From CBDUXT01 sp965371245 (lineage in GTDB: Bacteria > Planctomycetota > Phycisphaerae > UBA1845): 64,000 bases of DNA. The translations under genes were made by a program, and so were the position numbers. The DNA lies in the NCBI GenBank assembly GCA_965371245.1, contig CBDUXT010000006.1, positions 1-64,000 on the forward strand, read 5' to 3'. The notes beneath the pieces were generated by a model. That model did not search any database. It was not told where the DNA came from and saw nothing but the letters and a program-made list of their open reading frames with translations. Of the stretch, positions 43,343 to 52,719 are shown piece after piece (within the stretch, counting starts at the first letter, position 1; every line of letters begins with the position of its first letter).

Positions 43343-44470
43343 ATGATGAACCTTCTGGCAGCATCCTCCGCGATCGACACGCTCAAGCACTGGATCAACG
43401 TGGCTTGTCAGCCGCATTGGTTCATGATCCTTGCCGTGATCGGGTTCGCGCTGTGCCTGATCTTCTATCGCAAACTCACGCAGCCGGTTTGGGCCGTGCC
43501 GCTCGCGCTGGTGGGCGTGCTGATTTTCGTGGCGAGTTGCTTCGACCCCAACTTCGTCAAGATCGTCGCCAAGGCCGACAACGTGCCGATCGTGATGATG
43601 CTTTTTGTCACCGCGTTCTTCCTTTGGTTGGCGTTCCGCCAGGCCGCGATCAATGACAAGCGGATGGAGGACGGAGAGCCCCTCATCGAGGCCGGGGCGG
43701 ACGACAAGGTGTTGGTCTGGCCTGACCTGATCTACAGCGAGTTCATTGCGCTGGTTCTGTTTACGGCGTTCCTGACGGTGTGGGCCATTCTGCTTCGCGC
43801 GCCGCTGGAGCAGGCCGCGGACCCCAACGTCGCGCCGAACCCGGCCAAAGCGCCGTGGTATTTCCTGGGCCTTCAGGAGATGTTGGTCTACTTCGACCCG
43901 TGGCTGGCCGGCGTGGTCTTTCCCGGTCTGATCATCGTCGGTCTGATCGCCATCCCGTACATGGACAAGAACCCGCGCGGCAACGGCTACTACACCTTCA
44001 AGGAGCGACCGTTCGCCATCACGACGTTCCTCTTCGGGTTTGTGGTCCTCTGGGTTCTGCTGATCGCGTTCGGGACGTTCTTGCGCGGTCCGAACTGGAA
44101 CTTCTTCGGACCCTACGAGTTCTGGGACCACAACCGCCCGGCCGCCCTGCTCAACCGCGAGCCGCGCGACATTTTCTGGATCGAGATGCTGGGGGAACCC
44201 ATCTGGACGAAGGACGTCTGGATGATCCCGGGCTATCTGATCCGGGAGCTGCCCGGCATGTTGCTGCTGGGGTTCTATTTCGTGGTCGGGCCGCTCATTT
44301 TGTGGGCGCTCTTTTTCCGCAAGATGTACCGCCAGATGGGCGTTGTCCGCTACGGCATCATGGCGTTTCTCTTACTCACCATGCTCTTAATGCCGATCAA
44401 GATGGCACTTCGTTGGGCATTCAACCTGCACTACGTCGTGGCCGTCACGGAGTGGTTTTTCAACGTGTAG
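43343..44470 (+). CDS. Cytochrome b, C-terminal (subunit IV-like) protein
   Basis: The 375-residue membrane protein contains the subunit IV/PetD-like region NPAKAPWYFLGLQEMLVYFDPWLAGVVFPGLIIVG. It is about twice the size of PetD (~160), with extra membrane helices at both ends (about ten in all by eye). The PEWY motif common in bc1/b6f complexes appears here as APWYFLGLQE. It forms the quinol-oxidising pocket with the preceding subunit. The first ~130 residues and the last ~130 have no counterpart in chloroplast or cyanobacterial PetD. Confidence 0.85.
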   Translation: MMNLLAASSAIDTLKHWINVACQPHWFMILAVIGFALCLIFYRKLTQPVWAVPLALVGVLIFVASCFDPNFVKIVAKADNVPIVMMLFVTAFFLWLAFRQAAINDKRMEDGEPLIEAGADDKVLVWPDLIYSEFIALVLFTAFLTVWAILLRAPLEQAADPNVAPNPAKAPWYFLGLQEMLVYFDPWLAGVVFPGLIIVGLIAIPYMDKNPRGNGYYTFKERPFAITTFLFGFVVLWVLLIAFGTFLRGPNWNFFGPYEFWDHNRPAALLNREPRDIFWIEMLGEPIWTKDVWMIPGYLIRELPGMLLLGFYFVVGPLILWALFFRKMYRQMGVVRYGIMAFLLLTMLLMPIKMALRWAFNLHYVVAVTEWFFNV

Positions 44471-44562
44471 GTGTAGCAGCCGCGTCGGCGGAACGGTCGC
44501 CGATTCATCCGGTGCTGAGGACTTGCTGACGGTTTCGCCGCGGAGGCACTTGCGCCGCGGAC

Positions 44563-47500
44563 ATGGATGTTGGTTTTATGCCGATCCCAGAGGACAAACT
44601 AAGGAAACCCGAGACGCTCCACCGGTGGTTCGCCATCAGCAGCCTGCTGATGACCGCATCGATCTTTTGGATGATCTGGATCGACTACGACCGACCCTGG
44701 CGAGCGTTTCAGGATGACTACGCCACGGGCAAAGCGGTATTGGCCCATCTGGACTACCTGGATGCCACGCGCCAGGAGCGGATCCAGGAGATCGATGAAG
44801 CCCGTCAGGGGCTTGCCGACGCCCGCGACCTGGCGGCTCAGACAACCGGCGTCCAGCGGGCGAAGCTCGTCGCCGACTTGTCCGAGGCCGACCTGAGGTT
44901 CCGCAAGTTCGACGGGGAGTGGAGCCGCAAGAGCCAGGTGCATGACGTTTCGCGAGATACCTACGAGAAGATCGTCGGCGAGCACGGGCCTGACGCGGCC
45001 GAAACAATACATGCACGCGAAGAACTGCAGGTCGAAGAAGCAGAGGTTGAGCGTGTTCTGAAGATCAAGGAGGGCTGGGGGGACAAGAAAGAGCGATTCG
45101 AAGCGGAGCTGAAGCTTCTCGATGCGTCGGTTAGCACCGCCGCCAAGCGACTGACGGAGCTTGAGGACGTCGCGGCGGATGCCTTGAAAGAGGACATGAG
45201 CTACCGCGGCGTGCTGTACAACGACGGCTTGCTCGGTGGTCTCGCTATCGTCAGTACGATCATCAATCTCCCGCTCCTGGATTTCACGGCGCCCAACGCG
45301 ACGCCGGCGCGACATCAGGTGAAACAGCTCGTCTTGCCCGATGTCCGGCAGCGGCTCAACTACCTCGAGAGCTACACGACGGACCGATGTACCACCTGCC
45401 ACATTGCCATCGACGATCCGGAGTTCTCCAAGGACCGCCTCGCAAAGAGGCTTGAACGTGCCCTTTCGGCGATCAACGAGGCCATGCAGCGTCTGGCGCA
45501 CGAGCCGTTCCCCATTCCCGTTCCGCCCGTGGCCGCCGCGACCGGTCAACCGCTCCCCGCCGGCCACGTGACCGATCACTGGGCCGAGCTCACCGACGAA
45601 CAACAGGACGCCTACTTCGAGCGCCTGCTCGGGATGGTGAACAGCTACCTGGAGTTGAGCGGGCGCAAGACCATCGACCTGGGACAGCCGCTGCTCGCCC
45701 ATCCGGACCTGGGTCTGTTCCTCTCGGTCGATTCACCGCACCCGATGGCGCGAATGGGCTGCACCGTTTGCCACGAGGGCAACCCTCAGGAGACGGACTT
45801 CGTTCAGGCGGCGCACAGCCCCGCCACCCACGAGATCCGTGAGGCCTGGGAAAAAGAGTACTACATCCGCCTGATGGGGGTTCCCAACGTAACGTTCGAG
45901 ACGATCGAACATTACTGGGACCGCCCGATGCTCCTGCCGCAGTACACCGAAGCGGGTTGCGCCAAGTGCCACAGCGAGATCAGCGACATTCAGCAGTACG
46001 ACGGTGAGCGCAAGGGGTCGCGCATCAATCTGGGTCGCCACCTCTTCGCCACGGTCGGCTGCATCAACTGTCACAAAGAGGACTCCCTGGAAGGCGCCCC
46101 GCGCGTCGGACCCGACCTTCGCCAGCTAGCGGTCAAGCTTACGCCGGGGTTCGTGCAGAAGTGGGCGTACTACCCGCAAAAGTTCCGCCCCTCGACACGC
46201 ATGCCGCACTTTTTCGAGCAGGAAAACAGCGGACCGCAGAGCGCCAACTCCTTCGACACCGAGCCCGTCCGACGGACGGAGACGGAGGTCGCGGCCATCA
46301 CCAAGTATCTGTTCGCGGTGTCGGGCGAATGGACGCCCATCGAAAAGCCGGCCGACGTGAAGGGCGACGTGGAACGGGGAAGACAACTGTTCACGTCGAT
46401 GGGGTGTCTGGGATGCCACGCCAACATCACCGAGTACGGTGAGGCGTGGATCACGGCGGACCTCGCGCACCGCGAAGGGATCGACGAGGAAACGGCTACG
46501 CATCGGTACAAGGGCATGACCTACGAGCAGCGCATGCGCTACGCGATGGACCACTTTGGCAACGAGCGCGAGACGTTCCTCCAGCCCGACCTGGCGCGGT
46601 TTGATCCCGACGCGTCCTACAACACCCCGACGCTGACCAGCTTCGGCCCCGAGGTGTCCGGCCTGGGTTCGAAGGTCAACGAGGCGTGGCTCTACTCGTG
46701 GCTGATCGAGCCGACGCACTACTCGCCCGACACCAAGATGCCCAACATGCGGCTGACGCCGGCTGAGGCCGCCGATCTGACGGCCTATCTCCTTACTCTC
46801 AAGAACGACGACTTCGAGCAAGGCGAGTTCGAACTCGACGAGGCCCGGCAACGGAAGGCTGATGAGCTTGTTTTCATTCTGTTGTCGGCGCAACGGTCCG
46901 CGGGACGAAGTCGGGCCATCATGAAAGACGAAGGCGGCGAGCTGAGCGACATGCTCATATCCCTTCTGAAATCGTCGCGGGAGATCAACGAGGAGCAGGC
47001 CACGCAACTGATCGACCCGATGAGCCTGCTGGACAAGAAGCTGATGTACCTGGGTAACAAGATGATCAGCCACTACGGGTGCTACGCCTGTCATGAGATT
47101 CCCGGGTTCGAAACGACTACACCGCCCGGCACCGACATGAGCGCCTGGGCGGAAAAACCCGTCGGGCAGCTCGACTTCGCCTTCTACGATCATGCCTTCG
47201 AGCATCTTCGGGAGGAAAAGCCCGACGTGTTCGGCTACCTCTACCCACTCGACGCGACGGAGCTGAACGCTCGGTCGCCGATGGACGACCGGGCGCGTGA
47301 GCAGGTATCCGGCACCCATGCCGCCTTCGCCAAACACAAGATGCTCAACCCGCGCATCTGGGATCGCGAGAAGATCAAGCGACCGTACGACAAGCTCAAG
47401 ATGCCCAACTTCTATTTCACCGAAGAAGAGGCCGAAGCGCTGACTGCCTTCCTGCTTTCGCGCATTCCACCGCGGGTCAACGACGTGCTGAAGATCGACT

Positions 47501-48780
47501 ACGAAGGCACCGCGCTCGGTCCGATTGCACGTGGTCGAAACCTGACGCGGGAGCTGAACTGCGTCGGCTGCCACGAGATCGAGGACAACGCCCCGACGAT
47601 CCAGCAGTACTACCGCCGAACGGTCGGGGGCGAACTGACCTTCGATTCACTCAACGCGCCGCCGCTTTTGTGGGGGGAAGGGGCCAAGGTGCAGCACAAC
47701 TGGCTGCACGGGTTCTTCCAAAACGTCGAGCCGCTCAGGCCGTGGCTTCAGGCGCGGATGCCCACGTTCAACCTGACAGGCGAGGAAGCCACCACCCTGG
47801 TGGAATATTTCGCCGCGCTGAGCCGGAAGGACGCGCAGGTGTTACACGCGGCCCGCGCGCCGATCCGTGAGTACATCGATGAGCAGAAGGACAGGGTCAC
47901 GGACGAAGACGCCAAGGCCTCGGCCGGCGACGACTGGTATCAACAGGAGCGGGTCGAGCGGAGAACCGACGTGTTGCGGCGCTGGGTCGTCGATCGAAAG
48001 CTGACACGGGCTCGCTCGCTGGACCCACTTCGTACGCCGGCGGACCGAGTGCGCCAGGCTCATGCCGGCGTGCTCGAACGTGTCGATTTCATGGCGGATC
48101 TCTATGACGTGGCCTACCCGTTTGTCGAGCCGCCCAAGCCGCTGTCATCCCCGGAGGTGTTCGATCGTGGGAGGAGCCTGTTCAACGACATGGGTTGCCT
48201 CCAGTGCCACGTGCTTGGAAACATGCTTCCCGGGCCGGCGAAGAACACGGATGACTTCGTGCAGATGTACCGCCTGGACGGCGTGCGCGGCGAGGGGGAC
48301 AAGGCCATCGCTTTGATTAACGAAACCCCCTACGCGGTCGGCTCGGTGATTGACGGGCACACACTGATCAGCGCCGCCAATGTGTATTCCGACACCGGCG
48401 ACGTGGACACGTCGGCCATCTTCGAGGGTCCCAGTGCGGCCGGGGAGACGGAGAGAATCCGCCTCCAGCCGCCCAGCGCCCCGAACCTGTCCCTGACCTA
48501 TCAGCGGCTGCGTCGGGCGTGGGTGTATGCGTGGATGCTTCAACCAATGTGGATTCAGCCCGGCACCAGAATGCCCCAGAACTTCCCCGACGGGGTCAGC
48601 CCGTTCGAGGGCGACCCGAACTACCCCGGAAACGGCCTCGACCACATCAATCTGTTGGTCGATTTTCTCTATCATGCCGGGGCGACCGGGGCTCGATCGC
48701 CGCTGACCAAGCTGATGGCGGGTGATGAGGACGAAGAATTCGACGAGGACTTTGACGAAGATTTCGACGACGGCGATTGA
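44563..48780 (+). CDS. Giant octahaem c-type cytochrome of the bc complex
   Basis: The 1405-residue protein has eight CxxCH motifs: Cys276, 400, 466, 500, 615, 840, 1000 and 1212, each the first Cys. An N-terminal membrane helix (about 22-41) leads into a charged coiled coil (about 60-215), then a second hydrophobic segment (about 225-250) before the first haem. The haem part is a chain of mono-haem cytochrome c modules, with repeated YSWLIEPTHYSPDTKMPN-type segments holding likely Met ligands. The last ~20 residues are almost all Asp/Glu/Phe. It replaces cytochrome c1 and probably wires the bc complex to the oxidase. GTG/ATG choice: ATG 44563 or 44578. Confidence 0.88.
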   Translation: MDVGFMPIPEDKLRKPETLHRWFAISSLLMTASIFWMIWIDYDRPWRAFQDDYATGKAVLAHLDYLDATRQERIQEIDEARQGLADARDLAAQTTGVQRAKLVADLSEADLRFRKFDGEWSRKSQVHDVSRDTYEKIVGEHGPDAAETIHAREELQVEEAEVERVLKIKEGWGDKKERFEAELKLLDASVSTAAKRLTELEDVAADALKEDMSYRGVLYNDGLLGGLAIVSTIINLPLLDFTAPNATPARHQVKQLVLPDVRQRLNYLESYTTDRCTTCHIAIDDPEFSKDRLAKRLERALSAINEAMQRLAHEPFPIPVPPVAAATGQPLPAGHVTDHWAELTDEQQDAYFERLLGMVNSYLELSGRKTIDLGQPLLAHPDLGLFLSVDSPHPMARMGCTVCHEGNPQETDFVQAAHSPATHEIREAWEKEYYIRLMGVPNVTFETIEHYWDRPMLLPQYTEAGCAKCHSEISDIQQYDGERKGSRINLGRHLFATVGCINCHKEDSLEGAPRVGPDLRQLAVKLTPGFVQKWAYYPQKFRPSTRMPHFFEQENSGPQSANSFDTEPVRRTETEVAAITKYLFAVSGEWTPIEKPADVKGDVERGRQLFTSMGCLGCHANITEYGEAWITADLAHREGIDEETATHRYKGMTYEQRMRYAMDHFGNERETFLQPDLARFDPDASYNTPTLTSFGPEVSGLGSKVNEAWLYSWLIEPTHYSPDTKMPNMRLTPAEAADLTAYLLTLKNDDFEQGEFELDEARQRKADELVFILLSAQRSAGRSRAIMKDEGGELSDMLISLLKSSREINEEQATQLIDPMSLLDKKLMYLGNKMISHYGCYACHEIPGFETTTPPGTDMSAWAEKPVGQLDFAFYDHAFEHLREEKPDVFGYLYPLDATELNARSPMDDRAREQVSGTHAAFAKHKMLNPRIWDREKIKRPYDKLKMPNFYFTEEEAEALTAFLLSRIPPRVNDVLKIDYEGTALGPIARGRNLTRELNCVGCHEIEDNAPTIQQYYRRTVGGELTFDSLNAPPLLWGEGAKVQHNWLHGFFQNVEPLRPWLQARMPTFNLTGEEATTLVEYFAALSRKDAQVLHAARAPIREYIDEQKDRVTDEDAKASAGDDWYQQERVERRTDVLRRWVVDRKLTRARSLDPLRTPADRVRQAHAGVLERVDFMADLYDVAYPFVEPPKPLSSPEVFDRGRSLFNDMGCLQCHVLGNMLPGPAKNTDDFVQMYRLDGVRGEGDKAIALINETPYAVGSVIDGHTLISAANVYSDTGDVDTSAIFEGPSAAGETERIRLQPPSAPNLSLTYQRLRRAWVYAWMLQPMWIQPGTRMPQNFPDGVSPFEGDPNYPGNGLDHINLLVDFLYHAGATGARSPLTKLMAGDEDEEFDEDFDEDFDDGD

Positions 48781-48868
48781 TGCCCATGGCCGCGGGGCGC
48801 GTGGTCCCGAACCGGCCTGATCGATCCCGCTTCCAATTTCTCAGTGGACCCTTTTTGGGAGTCTTGTC

Positions 48869-49603
48869 ATGTTACGTAGCAAACTGTTGGTGTCGGCGCT
48901 GGCTGCCGGCTGTCTGTTCGCCTTTGCGGGGCCTGCGGCCGCGCAGGACAGCGGCATAATCAAGGGCAAAGCGATCTTCAAGGGCAACGCCGGCAATTTC
49001 AAACGCAAGAGGATCAACACCGGCAAGGATCCCAACTGCAAGAAGGCCAAGCCCAAGGGCATCGGGACGGACACCATCATCATCAACAAAAAGACAACGC
49101 CGATGACGCTCCGCAACGTCATGGTCTACGTCAAAGAGGGCCTGGGCGACCGCAAGTTCGAGGCTCCCACCACGCCCTTCATTCTCGACCAGGTCGGCTG
49201 TCAGTACGTCCCGCACGTGATCGCGATCATGGACGGTCAGCCCCTCCGTGTCCGCAACAGTGATCCGACCAACCACAACATTCACCTGCTTCCGAGGATC
49301 AACGCCGAGATGAACTTTTCACAGCCGAAACAGGGCATGAAACGAGACCTGACGCTCGTCAAGGAGGGCGTGTTCAAGGCCAAGTGCGACGTTCACCCCT
49401 GGATGGGGTGCTTCATCAAGGTGTTCGACCACCCGTTCCACGCCGTCACGGACAAGACCGGTACGTTCGAGATTACCGGGCTACCGCCGGGCAAGTATGT
49501 CGTTGAGGCCTGGCACGAGAAGTTCGGAATACAGACCATGACCATCGAGGTGGCCTCCGGTGACACGAAGGAGGCGGACTTCACCTTCGAGCCGGGCAAG
49601 TAA
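48869..49603 (+). CDS. Periplasmic cupredoxin-like protein
   Basis: The 244-residue protein has a clear signal peptide (LLVSALAAGCLFAFAGPAAAQ). The core has a histidine site (NSDPTNHNIHLLP) and a C-terminal KCDVHPWMGCFIKVFDHPFHAVT. The Cys, His and Met in CDVHPWM plus an upstream His resemble a type 1-like copper site. The final ~60 residues form a small beta sandwich of carboxypeptidase-regulatory type (GTFEITGLPPGKYVVEAWHE). Similar proteins have been labelled methylamine utilisation proteins. Sitting between the octahaem cytochrome and CoxB, it may carry electrons or copper; this is inference. Confidence 0.8.
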   Translation: MLRSKLLVSALAAGCLFAFAGPAAAQDSGIIKGKAIFKGNAGNFKRKRINTGKDPNCKKAKPKGIGTDTIIINKKTTPMTLRNVMVYVKEGLGDRKFEAPTTPFILDQVGCQYVPHVIAIMDGQPLRVRNSDPTNHNIHLLPRINAEMNFSQPKQGMKRDLTLVKEGVFKAKCDVHPWMGCFIKVFDHPFHAVTDKTGTFEITGLPPGKYVVEAWHEKFGIQTMTIEVASGDTKEADFTFEPGK

Positions 49604-49623
49604 GCATCGGCGATGGATAGTTT

Positions 49624-49880
49624 TCAGAGCACCGGGCGCGAGCCCGGTGACATGATGACCTAGTGTATGGTCAACCTTGAATCTGCGGGTTTGCTCGGTG
49701 GGTGGCCCACTCTTTAGAGGTGGGGGACTCGAATGGGCTCCGGATTCGCGTCCCCCACGGCTAAAGCCACGGGCCACCCAACCCGCGAGTCTACGCGTGA
49801 CGATGCACTAGGGGACCGCAGGCTGGCGCCAGCGGCTCTGACTCATCGTCCCCGTTGGGCCGGAAGTGTCACGGACCCGG
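49624..49880 (-). repeat. Palindromic intergenic repeat, copy 5, split by an insertion
   Basis: The copy is in reverse orientation, with TCAGAGC at 49624 and GCTCTGA at 49835-49841. The flank GGAAGTGTCACGGACC at 49862 matches the other copies. With 49660-49811 removed, the remaining 66-base core aligns with the intact copy at 27402-27471 nearly base for base apart from a four-base gap. Confidence 0.8.
49660..49811. mobile_element. 152-bp palindromic MITE-like insertion
   Basis: The ends CTAGTGTATGGTCA and (complement) CTAGTGCATCGTCA match at 12 of 14 bases. Inside, GGGTGGCCCAC at about 49701 pairs with GTGGGCCACCC-like bases at 49770-49780, with further pairing of GTGGGGGA and TCCCCCAC. There is no coding capacity. 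It interrupts the older repeat copy at this place, so it moved or was copied in. A transposase that could act on it is not in the window. Confidence 0.6.
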
Positions 49881-50015
49881 TTGGTAAAGATCGGACGACA
49901 GGCGGTTGCGTCCTTGGGCCGATACGTGTAAAAAGCCATGCGTCACGGCGGGTGATGATTCGCGCGGTTCGGCGCCCGCCGGTGGGCCAGCTATACCTGA
50001 CAGGAGATCGGTTCG

Positions 50016-50900
50016 ATGAGAAGCCGTTCGGCAACGGCCATCGTGGGTGTCATGTTCGTCATGATCGGGTTGGCCGTCGCGTCGCCGGCGCTCGCCCAGA
50101 CAACGACAACGGCCCCCGCGTTCGACGTGAAAATCGACGGCGACTACGGCTGGCATCTGCCGCCGGACGTCTCCGAGCATGGCCACGGCGTGGACCTGCT
50201 CATCAACACGCTCCACCTCTTCATGATTGCTCTGTTCGTTGCCTGGGGCATCTTCATGCTCCATTGCCTGGTGAAGTTCCGGCAACGGCCGGGACACAAG
50301 GCCAACGCCGATCCGATCAAGGCGAAGGCTTCCAAGTACGCCGAGGTGGGCGTGGCAGTGTTCGAGGCGTTCCTGCTCATCGGTCTGTCCATGCCCGTCT
50401 GGGCGAGCGTGAAGAACGAGATTCCGATGGATGATCCGGATGCGATCCACATCCGGGTGGTGGCCGAGCAGTTTCAGTGGAATTTCCACTACCCCGGAGC
50501 CGACGGCGTGTTCGGTCGAACGGCGCCCGAGCACATCGACGCCGTGAACCCCGTGGGGATCGACCCGAGCGACCCGAACGGCGCGGACGATGTGCAGAGC
50601 CCGGAGCTACACTTCCCGAAGGAAAAACCAGTAGTTTGCTACGTCACGTCCAAGGACGTGATCCACAGCTTTGCCCTTCCCGTGATGCGGGTGAAACAGG
50701 ACGTCATCCCCGGTATGCGCATCCCGATTGGATTCAAGGCGACGCAGGCGGGCAACTACGAGGTTGCCTGTGCCCAGCTTTGCGGAAACAACCACTATTC
50801 AATGCGTGCCTTGATGGCCATCCACGAGACAGAGGAAGAGTTCGTTGCGTGGCTGGATACGCAGAAGGTGGAAGACTTTGACGAAGACGACTTCGATTAG
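50016..50900 (+). CDS. ctaC: Cytochrome c oxidase subunit II
   Basis: The 294-residue protein has a signal peptide (to about residue 28) and two membrane helices (about 61-85 and 112-130). Its cupredoxin domain has the complete CuA site: His217, Cys252, Cys256, His260 and Met263 (CAQLCGNNHYSM). It accepts electrons from a cytochrome c and passes them to haem a. No fused cytochrome c domain is present, so it is not a caa3 type. The C-terminus ends in an acidic VEDFDEDDFD tail similar to that of the octahaem cytochrome. Subunit I starts 12 bases later. Confidence 0.95.
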   Translation: MRSRSATAIVGVMFVMIGLAVASPALAQTTTTAPAFDVKIDGDYGWHLPPDVSEHGHGVDLLINTLHLFMIALFVAWGIFMLHCLVKFRQRPGHKANADPIKAKASKYAEVGVAVFEAFLLIGLSMPVWASVKNEIPMDDPDAIHIRVVAEQFQWNFHYPGADGVFGRTAPEHIDAVNPVGIDPSDPNGADDVQSPELHFPKEKPVVCYVTSKDVIHSFALPVMRVKQDVIPGMRIPIGFKATQAGNYEVACAQLCGNNHYSMRALMAIHETEEEFVAWLDTQKVEDFDEDDFD

Positions 50901-50912
50901 GACCGACGCCCC

Positions 50913-52715
50913 ATGAGCACCGAACACCATCACGAACAGCCCGGCTTCATCCGTCGGTGGGTGTTCTCGACCGACCACAAGGTCATCGGGATTCAATACA
51001 CCGTCACCGCGCTGTGCTTTCTGTTCTTCGGCTTCTGCCTCATGATGATGATGCGGTGGCAGCTAGCGAACCCGCTGGAGGAGATGCCCGTGATCCCGGG
51101 CCTCTTGGCCGCGATCCTGGGTCAGGAGTGGGCGGAAATCTACATGCCCGGCGGCGTCATGACGCCGGACTTTTACAACTCGCTTGGGGCGATGCACGGG
51201 ACGATCATGATCTTCCTCGGCGTCGTGCCCATCGTCGTCGGCGGATTCGGCAACTTCGTGATGCCGCTTCAGATCGGCGCCCCCGACATGTCCTTCCCCA
51301 AGATCAACATGGTGAGCTACTGGGTCTACTTCGTCGGCGGCGTCATCATGCTGGTCAGCTTCTTCACGCCAGGTGGGGCGGCCAACTCCGGCTGGACCTC
51401 CTATCCGCCGCTTGCCGACATCGCCCAGCCTGCGGATCCGACGCTGCCTTTCTTCTTCACCGGGCAGACCATGTGGCTCGTGGGCATGGTGTGTCTGATT
51501 ACCTCGTCGCTCCTGGGTTCGATCAACTTCATCGTGACGATCCTGCAACTCCGTGCCAACGGGTTGACAATGTTCCGCCTGCCGTTTTTCGTGTGGGCCC
51601 AGTTCGTCACCGCCTTTCTCTTGCTGCTGGCGTTCCCGCCGCTCGAGGCCGCCGGCATCTTGCAGCTTATGGACCGCCTGGTCGGCACGAGCTTCTTTTT
51701 GCCCGAGGGACTCGTGGTCAGCGGTCAGATCGCGACCGTGCAACAGGGCGTCGTGGCCGGCGGCGGCAGTCCGCTTCTCTGGCAACACCTGTTCTGGTTC
51801 CTTGCCCACCCGGAGGTCTACGTCCTGATCCTGCCGGGCATGGGGATCATCGCGGAGATCGTGGCCAACAACACCCGAAAGCCGCTCTGGGGCTATCGGG
51901 CGATGGTTTACTCGACCGTCTTTTTGGGTTTCATGTCGTTCGTGGTTTGGGCCCACCACATGTTCATGACGGGCATGGGCACTACCATCAGCGCGTTTTT
52001 CGCCACGACGACCATGATCATCTCGATCCCCTCGGTCGTGATTCTGACGGCGCTGGTCATCAGCCTGTACAACGGGGCCATCCGCTTCAATGTTCCGATG
52101 CTGTTCGCCCTGGCGTGGATGCCGATGTTCGCGATCGGCGGGCTGACCGGTCTTCCCCTGGGGCTTCCGGTCTCCGACATCGCGCTGCACGACACCTACT
52201 ACGTGATCGGACACTTTCATTACGTGGTCGCGCCGGGGACGATCTTCGCCATCTTCGCGGGCATCTACTTCTGGTTTCCCAAGGTCACCGGACGAACGAT
52301 GAACGAGACGCTCGGGAAGATTCACTTCTACCTGTCGTTCATCTTCATCAACGTGCTGTTCATGCCCATGTTCTTTCAAGGACTGGGCGGCATGCTGCGC
52401 CGTGGGTATGACCCCACCTCGTATGAATTCAACGCGCCGCTGATGAGCCTGGTGACAACGGCATCATGGGGTGCGTGGCTTCTGGGGCTGGCTCAGATTC
52501 CCTTCATCATCAACTTCCTTATTAGCATCCTGGCCGGCAAGAAGGCTGCGGAAAACCCGTGGGAGGCGACCACCCTCGAGTGGTTGGCTCCTTCGCCGCC
52601 GCCGCATGGCAACTTCGCGTCCGTGCCGGTCGTGTACCGTGACCCCTATGTCTACAGCGTTCCCGGGATGAGCAAGGATTTCTTCCCGCAACACGCAGCT
52701 TCAGCGGAGGCCTAA
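50913..52715 (+). CDS. ctaD: Cytochrome c oxidase subunit I
   Basis: The 600-residue catalytic subunit reduces oxygen at the haem a3-CuB site and pumps protons. Key pieces are AMHGTIMIF (haem a His), WFLAHPEVYVLILPGMGII (CuB His with the cross-linked Tyr), VWAHHMFMTGM (CuB His pair) and HDTYYVIGHFHYVV (haem a3 and haem a His). The HPEVY tyrosine marks it as an A-type oxidase. A ~70-residue loop after the sixth helix segment and an extended C-terminus are normal variation. It has twelve or more membrane helices. Confidence 0.96.
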   Translation: MSTEHHHEQPGFIRRWVFSTDHKVIGIQYTVTALCFLFFGFCLMMMMRWQLANPLEEMPVIPGLLAAILGQEWAEIYMPGGVMTPDFYNSLGAMHGTIMIFLGVVPIVVGGFGNFVMPLQIGAPDMSFPKINMVSYWVYFVGGVIMLVSFFTPGGAANSGWTSYPPLADIAQPADPTLPFFFTGQTMWLVGMVCLITSSLLGSINFIVTILQLRANGLTMFRLPFFVWAQFVTAFLLLLAFPPLEAAGILQLMDRLVGTSFFLPEGLVVSGQIATVQQGVVAGGGSPLLWQHLFWFLAHPEVYVLILPGMGIIAEIVANNTRKPLWGYRAMVYSTVFLGFMSFVVWAHHMFMTGMGTTISAFFATTTMIISIPSVVILTALVISLYNGAIRFNVPMLFALAWMPMFAIGGLTGLPLGLPVSDIALHDTYYVIGHFHYVVAPGTIFAIFAGIYFWFPKVTGRTMNETLGKIHFYLSFIFINVLFMPMFFQGLGGMLRRGYDPTSYEFNAPLMSLVTTASWGAWLLGLAQIPFIINFLISILAGKKAAENPWEATTLEWLAPSPPPHGNFASVPVVYRDPYVYSVPGMSKDFFPQHAASAEA

Positions 52716-52719
52716 CCAA

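Noticed and set aside
46126..47574. 482-codon minus-strand frame inside the octahaem cytochrome
   Set aside because: It is antisense to conserved CxxCH modules and has no domain likeness.
50957..52411. 484-codon frame overlapping cytochrome oxidase subunit I
   Set aside because: It is the +1-shifted shadow of ctaD, Arg/His-rich, while ctaD has all haem and copper ligands.
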